Assembly (NCBI RefSeq): GCF_001723175.1
Contig: NC_064654.1
Location: 2,604,001 to 2,668,000 of the forward strand
DNA: 64,000 bases
Origin: Penicillium oxalicum
Taxonomy: Eukaryota > Ascomycota > Eurotiomycetes > Eurotiales > Aspergillaceae
Direction: 5' to 3'
The position numbers and the translations under genes are program-made. The notes beneath the pieces were generated by a model that was not told the origin of the DNA, made no database searches, and saw only the letters and a list, made by a program, of their open reading frames with translations. Of the stretch, positions 57,781 to 64,000 are shown in pieces (the first letter of the stretch is position 1; each line of letters begins with the position of its first letter).

Positions 57781-58174
57781 GCATGATGTTATCGCCGAGG
57801 TGGTCATTAATCGGATGTGGCTGGTTCCACGTCTGGGCTTCCCATTGTAAACCAGTTCAATCCATTTCCATATTGTACATGTACATAGCCGTCGGCGCTC
57901 CACGCCGATCGAAAGAAAAAAACACAGTGATTTGGGGTGATATAATGCCGACTTTGTTCAAACCCTACCAGGCTCCGGACCTTGCTTCATGGCTGCCGGA
58001 CCCAAGGACTGGCGGGTGAACGTCAAGTCCGACTCGAGACACACGACACGTTCATTTCAGGCAGAGTCATCGGCACTGACGTGCTCAGTGCTCTTTTTCT
58101 TTTCTTTCTTGTGCGATAGCGATCCCAGCTTCTTTCACCATCTCCTGAATCTGATGAAATATCCCGCTGGTCCT
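57781..58174. other. Convergent 3' spacer (STB6 gene / tim10)
   Basis: Two genes end here, and their polyadenylation regions should lie within. No coding signal or repeat is seen. Confidence 0.5.
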
Positions 58175-58523
58175 CTAAGCGCCCATACCCATGCCGGCGC
58201 CAGCACCCTGCTGCATCTTCTCGCTGACCTTGATGTTGACATCGAAGAACTTGGCTACGCAACGGTCCAAGCACACAGACTCGCCCTTGTTGAGGTCACC
58301 CTCGCGGTAATCGGCCGGGATACACTTCTTGGAGCAGGACTCGGAAAGACTGCCGTCGGATTGCTCCATTAGACGAATTTCATTTCAACCAGAGGGCGCA
58401 GATGACTAGAATGATCTCTTCTTACCGAGTGAACATGTCCGAGATCATCTCAACTTCAGTCTCGGCCGCGGCAATCTTCTGCTCGGAGCTCATCTTGGGC
58501 TGGCCACCGAAGAGGAACGACAT
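58175..58523 (-). CDS. tim10: Mitochondrial intermembrane-space chaperone Tim10
   Basis: Two exons, 58426-58523 and 58175-58349, encode 90 residues. With Tim9, Tim10 forms the hexamer that escorts hydrophobic carrier proteins across the mitochondrial intermembrane space. The twin CX3C motifs that form the two disulfides are present: CSKKC in [20 protein letters not shown], and CLDRC in [18 protein letters not shown]. The N-terminus [20 protein letters not shown] and METEV-like region [11 protein letters not shown] match fungal Tim10. Splicing joins MFTR to LSESC and removes what would otherwise be an insertion. The C-terminus ends in a Gly/Met/Ala run ([10 protein letters not shown]). The gene is divergent from mitochondrial lysyl-tRNA synthetase, 345 bp between start codons. 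Confidence 0.96.
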
Positions 58524-58868
58524 TGTGATGGTGAGTGAGGTGTTTTGGGGGGAGGCTGTTCAGTACCGGTATCAGCATCACATCAGATGTCATCTGGGAG
58601 TTAACAGAGTATGATGAATGCTTGCGATGGCCGAGAATAACTCACAAGTAACTAGATGGGTCTGTGAAATGGGATTGCGACGAGTTGATGGTTGACGCAA
58701 CGGAATTGGAAGTCCCTCGATGCTGCGGAAGGTCTGAGAGCTCGGACCACTTTCCACTGCTCTCTCCGCCCGCGCCGAGTTTTCTTCCACCATTTCCTGC
58801 GGCTGCACTTTTCTTCCTTTCCTTCTTTCTTTCATTCACGCAATGTGAGTGAAACACGTTTGCTCTTC
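58524..58868. promoter_or_regulatory. Divergent promoter of tim10 and mitochondrial LysRS
   Basis: The 345 bp between two outward-reading genes for mitochondrial proteins must carry both promoters. A C/T-rich tract at about 58760-58850 precedes the plus-strand ATG. Shared control is possible but no specific element was recognised. Confidence 0.5.
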
Positions 58869-61038
58869 ATGCATGCAATTCGCCTTCGGGCCGTGAGAGG
58901 CCTTGGACGTCTAGCCAGCCGGTAAGCTTTTCTCGAACCCTTTTTTACCTTTTTTTCTGTCATTGCGGCTCCCATGTTTTTGCATTTATTATGATGAGAT
59001 TATCCCCTCTGCTTCAGAACCGCTGCAGTTGATGTCTTTCGAGACATATGAACGAACCGGAACTCAATTCCTGATTATAATATGCCATCATCACTTTTTA
59101 CTGTCCAGTCTTGTGCATTGGACATTCCAAGCTGACTTGATGCAGTGCAAGATCGCGTGTTTCCGAATTTCCTGCCTCCCATCCATCGGGATTGGCACCA
59201 CTAACACAGCCACGGCTGCACCCTCGGGTGATTCGTTTCGCCAGCTCAAGCGCTTCGCCGGAGAAGGCGTTTCAGGAACGAGTGCAAGAGATTCGCAATG
59301 CTTGTGCCGATCCGTATCCTCGGCTTGCAGTAGACTCGCGTACTCTCAGTTGCGCCGACTTCCGCACTCGCTACGCTTATTTGAAGGAAAATGAATCAGT
59401 AGAGGAAGACTCAGTTGTGGTTTCTGGTAGGTCGTCTTGTCTTCCGGCCGCGTGACCCAGTGCCATTGTACTTAGATTAGCTAGGTAGGATCCGTACATA
59501 TAGGCTCGCTGGGAGCAAATTGATTTTCTTCGATCTCGTGCAAGATGGCCATAAAGTCCAAGTGATGTGCAATAAGCGACAGCTCGGAGACGTCGAGGGT
59601 CCCGAGTTCAAGAAATTCTACCGGCTTTTGCGCCGTGGTGATGCATTCTGTATGTGTGCGGTTATCCTACTGCCTGGGTGACTCCGAAGCTTCCCTTTCC
59701 GGCTTTTGTAGTTCTTCAGCTAACAGCCGACTCTTTTTCGGCAGCCGTCACTGGACGACCGCATCGAACGGGTCGTGGTGAATTGACCATCGACGCGACA
59801 GCACTGCCGCAGCTGCTTTCACCATGTCTGCACGATGTGCCTGTCCATGATCATGCACACCATGAGACCTCACCTTATCCTCGCCATGTCCAGTTCATGG
59901 TTGATCCCACCGCGGCCGACATCATTCGCGCCCGGGCAGCACTCATTCAATATCTGCGCCAATTCTTCCTCGACCGGTCCTTCATGGAAGTGAGCACTCC
60001 GATCATTAGCGCCGGCGCCGGGGGAGCCATCGCTCGGCCATTCAATACGGTGGCCACCGAATTTCCCGATCGGGTGTTGTCGTTGCGGATTGCACCGGAG
60101 CTATGGCTGAAGCGACTGGTCGTGGGCGGATTTGACAAGGTCTTTGAGATTGGTGCATCATTTCGAAACGAAGGTACAATTACTACCCAGAATGACTTCT
60201 TCCGGTGGCCTCTTCCTCTCCGCATCTGCTAACCCTTTGGCAAGGCATCGACAAGACACATAATCCAGAGTTCACAACGTGCGAATTCTATCATGCCTAC
60301 GCCAACCTGGAGGACTTGATGGCCACCACCGAGAAGTTGTTATCCGGCATGGCCAAGCATATCGAGGCCCTCAATGTAGCGGGCACATTGAATCCCACGA
60401 CGGCCGACTTCCGCACTCCCTTCCGTCGGATCGACTTCATCACGGGCATTGAGGCCCAGATCCAACGCACACTTCCTGATCTTGCCTCTCCAGAGGCAGT
60501 GATCCAGCTGCACTCTCTCTTCCACGACCTCTCCCTTCCCCTCCCGACGAATCCAACCCTGCCGCGCCTTCTCGATGAACTCTGTGCCACGTACCTAGAA
60601 CCTCTCTGCAACGATCCCACGTTCATCATCCACCCGCCCGAATGCCTTTCACCACTGTCCAAATCCTTTATCCACCCCACCGCCAAGCAAGTCGTCGCTG
60701 CGCGCGGTGAGCTTTTCATCCAAGGCAAAGAAGTGGTCAACACCTACGAAGAGGAAAACTCTCCCTTTGAGCAGCGCCGCAAATTTGAGGATCAGGTCCG
60801 ATACAGCAAAGGCTCCGACGAGCCTGCTGAGGTGGATGAGAATTACCTCGAGGCGCTGGAATGGGGACTTCCCGCAACCGGCGGCTGGGGCTGCGGCGTG
60901 GATCGGTTAGTGATGCTGTTTACTGGAGCGAAACGCATCGGCGATGTTTTGCCGTTTGGTACTTTGCGAGCTGTGACGAGACGGTCCCCGGCCCCGTCTT
61001 CTGAGGCGGATCACGAGGGAGAGAAGACTGGGAATTGA
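58869..61038 (+). CDS. msk1: Lysyl-tRNA synthetase, class II, mitochondrial
   Basis: Five exons, 58869-58921, 59146-59426, 59485-59649, 59745-60173 and 60245-61038, join in frame to 573 residues. The start MHAIRLRAVRGLGRLASR is an Arg-rich amphipathic presequence, as expected for matrix import. The OB-fold anticodon-binding domain contains VSGRIRTYRLAG across intron 2, then KLIFFDLVQDGHKVQVMCNK. Class II motif 2 is FDKVFEIGASFRNEGIDKTH, joined across intron 4, with the LysRS sequence NPEFTTCEFYHAYAN after it. Motif 3 is GGWGCGVDRLVMLFTGAKRI, and the usual end IGDVLPFGTLR follows. The enzyme charges mitochondrial tRNA-Lys. The first intron (224 bp) rests on the in-frame join only and is the least certain part. 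Confidence 0.93.
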
Positions 61039-61952
61039 TTGAAATGGAGAACTGTCTAGGTTCTCACCTCTTTGTCCTTTTAATTTTCGTATCCACTTCC
61101 CCCCCCTCCCCCGTCTGGAGAATACTGTACGATAGATTTGAGAATGTAATAGAAATGTCACCCGCTACATTTATATGGACGGATGCATCTTTTGCCCTCG
61201 TCCATTCGGTACATTTACGTTATGTTGAATATCCTGGGAACCTGGGCAGTGGCTAGAGTCTACTTAGGTACCTACTAGTACTACCTAACTAGGTACCGAG
61301 AGCTAGTGGTGCCAATCTCACATGATAGGTAGGCAATCAGGACTGGCGATAGAGGTTATAGTTTTGAAAATATGGTGTTTAGTATATGGTGGGTGGTTGA
61401 CAACTAGTATTTACGCCCAATTTACAAGCTATACCTGAAGTTAGTAGAAGATCGTGATGTTTTACTCTTTTTATGAATATTCTTCAACATGTTGTCCCAC
61501 TAGGTAGGCCACTCCAGAAAGCCAACACCTGAAGTCACATCAACATCGGCCGCTAACAGAACTCCTGCTGAATGGACGTTTTGGAGGATATATTTGGCTC
61601 GGATTGAGTGGGTTCCGTCGGTCTCTCGCCCATCACTAGCCGTTTAGGAACTTCGCGACTCCAAAGCCCTATCGTGATTCTCTTTTTGTTTCGTAACGTT
61701 TACCTTTGTGATTCGTCGGTTGGCTTCAGGTTGCAGTTTTCCACGCTCGACGGTGCTTGGATCTGAAATGAGTTGATTCAGTTGTGCTGGGCACGCCAGT
61801 CGGGTAGGTTGAGTCTATTCATCCGCGGGGCGAATCTCGAAGGCCCCATACTCATCCACGTTCACCTTTTCTTTTTCTTTTCCCCCCATCGCGCCTCATC
61901 TGGAACCTCCCACTCCTGCTTTTCCTGGATTGTCCCACCTCCTTTGCACCTC
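61039..61952. other. Spacer with TAGGTA/TACCTA motifs and 2OG oxygenase promoter
   Basis: 61258-61345 and 61500-61512 hold clustered TAGGTA, TACCTA and ACTAGT elements in both orientations, like those near 42.7-43.4 kb. The right part is the promoter of the oxygenase gene, with a C/T-rich stretch just before its ATG. No credible coding frame is seen. Confidence 0.45.
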
Positions 61953-63267
61953 ATGGCCAGTAAACAAGTCCCGGTCGCTCAGGCGGTCACGGTGAGCTTG
62001 AAGGAATTGCAAGATGGTGAGTAAATCGAACCTCGGCAATATCCCCTGCATGGTGAAGATCGTCGTGGCGGAGAAGTTCATTCCTCTTGTTAGGGACCGT
62101 GTCATTCGACACTCTCACCGAGGCCTTTGGTCCCTCGTCCCTAGGGATCATCATCGTTAAGGATCTCCCGGAGCGATTCATTCAACTTCGTGCGCAAGCC
62201 CTTTCGCATGCATCCTATCTTGCCGCACTTCCGTCGTCGGACCTAGGTCAGTGATCTTCAATTTCGTTGCACAGTTCTGCGGAAAGAGAGAAAGAGAAAA
62301 AAAAAAAAACCAAAAAGCAAGAACGAAAGAAAAGAAGGGAAGATGAGATGATCCGTAGAAACTAATCGTCAACCGAGCAGAATCTCTGGAGAGTCCCGAG
62401 TCCAAATATCTCGTCGGCTGGTCATGCGGCAAAGAGACTTTGAAATCCGGCACCTTTGACACTCTCAAAGGCTCGTATTATGTCAATTGTGCCTTCTACC
62501 AGGATCCATCCCTGCAAAGTGCCCCAGCAGATGGGTTTCCTGATCTGCCACAATACACAGCGCCAAACATCTGGCCGCCAGAGCGCAAGCTGCCCAGTTT
62601 CCGACCCAGCGTGGAGGCGCTCTGCACTCTCATCATCGATACCGCTGCGCTCGTGGCCCAGGCATGCGATCGCTTCGCCGAAGCCAACATCGAGGGCTAC
62701 AAGCCCGGCTACCTGACACACGTCGTCAAGACCAGTCTGACCACCAAGGCACGCCTCTTGCACTACTTCCCAGCAACCAATGGTCCTGCCTCCTCGACGG
62801 AAAACAAGGACGAGGACGAGGACGACGACTGGTGTGCCACACACGTCGACCACGGCTGTCTGACCGGTCTCACCTCAGCCATGTTCCTCGATGAAGCAGC
62901 CACGCTTCCCATCCCGGACCCAACTCCCACCACGGCGCTCCCCGAGCTGCCTCAGTCTCCGGACCCGGCGGCGGGTCTTTATATCCGCTCCCGAACCGGA
63001 GAGGTCGTCAAAGTCAACATCCCCAAGGACTGCCTCGCTTTCCAGACCGGGGAGGCCTTGCAGTTGATCACCAGAGGAAAGTTCCGTGCCGTGCCGCATT
63101 TCGTCAAGGGTGCGCGTGTGGTGGGTGGGAAACAGCGCATTGCGCGGAATACCTTGGCCGTCTTCACCCAGCCCAATCTGGACGAGGAGGTGCAGGAGGG
63201 ATTGACGTTTGCCGAGTTTGCGCGAGGAGTGGTTGCGAAGAATTATGATGAAGAGAGTCGGGCTTGA
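61953..63267 (+). CDS. 2-oxoglutarate/Fe(II)-dependent dioxygenase family protein
   Basis: Three exons, 61953-62016, 62094-62246 and 62381-63267, join in frame to 367 residues. The N-terminal part (GTVSFDTLTEAFGPSSLGII then IVKDLPERFIQLRAQAL) resembles the N-terminal half of isopenicillin-N-synthase-like oxygenases. The cupin core has the iron ligands H and D in CATHVDHGCLTGL, and a likely distal His in RAVPHFVKGARVV. LYIRSRTGEVVKVNIPKDCL precedes that His. An acidic insert (ENKDEDEDDDW) lies just before the HxD motif. No signal peptide or membrane helix is seen, so it should be cytosolic. Members of this group are widespread in ascomycetes and mostly uncharacterised. No biosynthetic cluster genes lie next to it in the window. 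Family is fairly sure; substrate is unknown. Confidence 0.85.
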
Positions 63268-63762
63268 CTTCAGGCTACGTGTAAATCAGATGATTCACCA
63301 CAGAGGGATCGATCTTGCAAAATAAGGAGCAGTGGATCGTACGTACGCCTAACACACATTCAAATCCATTGTTATTCTCGCGCTGAGGGAAACCAGTAAC
63401 CAATCCCGGACGTCCTCGCGCGTGGAAAGAACATAAAATCAAATTAGCAACACATGAGAACCCCAGTCACGCTAGCCTAAAAACGCCGTTCACCAGACAA
63501 CCATAGAAGCAAAAGTTCATGGGCTATCAAATATCCTGTAGATAGGGAAAGTTCCAAGAAGGCATGTCGCTAATGTCAGCCGGATATGCGAAAAACAAGC
63601 CACAAAGAGAAATCATTGTCCTCCTCCCCCCCCCCCCCCCCCCATCAGCAGCAACCCTCTGAACAGAGGGGAGAAAAGGCATGTATAAAAAGGCCCCCAG
63701 CGGACATAAGAAGAAATCAGGGCTGGGGGAATCAAGGCGGAGAGTCGATCGCTTGTACATTT
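63268..63762. other. Convergent 3' spacer with an 18-C homopolymer
   Basis: The spacer lies between the oxygenase stop and the stop of the minus-strand gene at the edge. A run of 18 C is at 63626-63643. No other feature is seen. Confidence 0.5.
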
Positions 63763-63999
63763 TCATGGCAGATACTCTGGGCCATCGCTCTGCTCGCGGA
63801 ATGGAATTGGGGCCATCAATTCACTCTCTGAGAGATCCATCTCAGATGGGTCGCTATCTGCCGTGTTGGCCGGGCCCTCGCCGCTATCCTCATTCTCCGT
63901 CACCGCACCAAGCCCGGTACTGACAAGCTTGCTATTCTTGCTGACTGCGCTGAATGTTTTCTTCGCGCGCGCACGGCCGAGACTCGGGCCATTCTTGGC
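63763..63999 (-). CDS. C-terminal fragment of an unidentified gene (continues past window)
   Basis: A minus-strand frame enters at the right edge and is open for 78 codons to a TGA at 63763-63765. It reads RARAKKTFSAVSKNSKLVST near its start, then an acidic stretch (ENEDSGEGPANTADSDPSEM), and ends with IPFREQSDGPEYLP. The basic-then-acidic layout looks like a disordered C-terminal tail of a longer, perhaps nuclear protein. I do not recognise the family. The coding call rests on composition and on the absence of stops. The antisense plus-strand frame here is less convincing. Confidence 0.5.
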   Translation of the reverse strand, partial: AKNGPSLGRARAKKTFSAVSKNSKLVSTGLGAVTENEDSGEGPANTADSDPSEMDLSESELMAPIPFREQSDGPEYLP

Positions 64000-64000
64000 G

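Noticed and set aside
1..64000. CRISPR arrays, rRNA genes, intact transposons or a secondary-metabolite backbone gene (PKS/NRPS)
   Set aside because: None was seen on either strand; the single 2OG oxygenase has no neighbouring biosynthetic genes.

Overview
The window is genomic DNA of a filamentous ascomycete, most likely one of the Eurotiales (Aspergillus/Penicillium type). The evidence is the density of short introns (about 50-150 bp, GTRNGT at the 5' end, CTAAC-like branch points, YAG at the 3' end), intergenic spacers of 0.3-2 kb, a Zn2Cys6 regulator, and ascomycete versions of urease, Npr2, Ada3, an STB6-domain protein and a Csn12-type PCI protein. All gene models below were spliced by hand. 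Joined exon lengths are divisible by three in every complete model except the STB6 gene.

Left end (1-13.4 kb) is accessory, carbohydrate-related DNA. In order it holds the 3' end of an MFS sugar transporter (+), a Zn2Cys6 activator (+), a GH88-type unsaturated uronyl hydrolase (-) divergent from a DUF2264 protein (+), an FRG1-like housekeeping gene (-), and a GH3 beta-glucosidase (-) whose N-terminal part is missing. Transporter, regulator and three putative carbohydrate enzymes together suggest uptake and breakdown of uronic-acid-containing oligosaccharides. This is an inference from content and order.

13.4-35 kb is mostly housekeeping and regulation: a Hul4-type HECT ubiquitin ligase (-), ribosomal protein L15 (-), a membrane RING ligase (-), the SAGA adaptor Ada3/Ngg1 (+), the TORC1-pathway regulator Npr2 (-), a conserved fungal protein of unknown role (-), and an Artemis/Pso2-type DNA-repair nuclease (+).

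35-49 kb holds an eight-exon urease (-), an HMG-box protein (-), mitochondrial NADH-cytochrome b5 reductase Mcr1 (-), ribosomal protein L20 (-) and a Csn12-type PCI protein (+). 49-64 kb holds a BTB/POZ protein (-), the GID-complex ligase subunit Rmd5 (-), an STB6-domain protein (+) whose reading frame is broken twice within about 55 bp, Tim10 (-) divergent from mitochondrial lysyl-tRNA synthetase (+), a 2OG-Fe(II) oxygenase (+), and the 3' end of an unidentified gene (-) at the right edge.

No rRNA, convincing tRNA, CRISPR array or intact transposon was seen. The points most worth a second look are the uronide cluster with its overlapping divergent promoter, the 5'-truncated GH3 gene and the unknown ORF at its break, the double frameshift in the STB6 gene, and an orphan TATA promoter with a perfect 9-bp inverted repeat at 54.2 kb.
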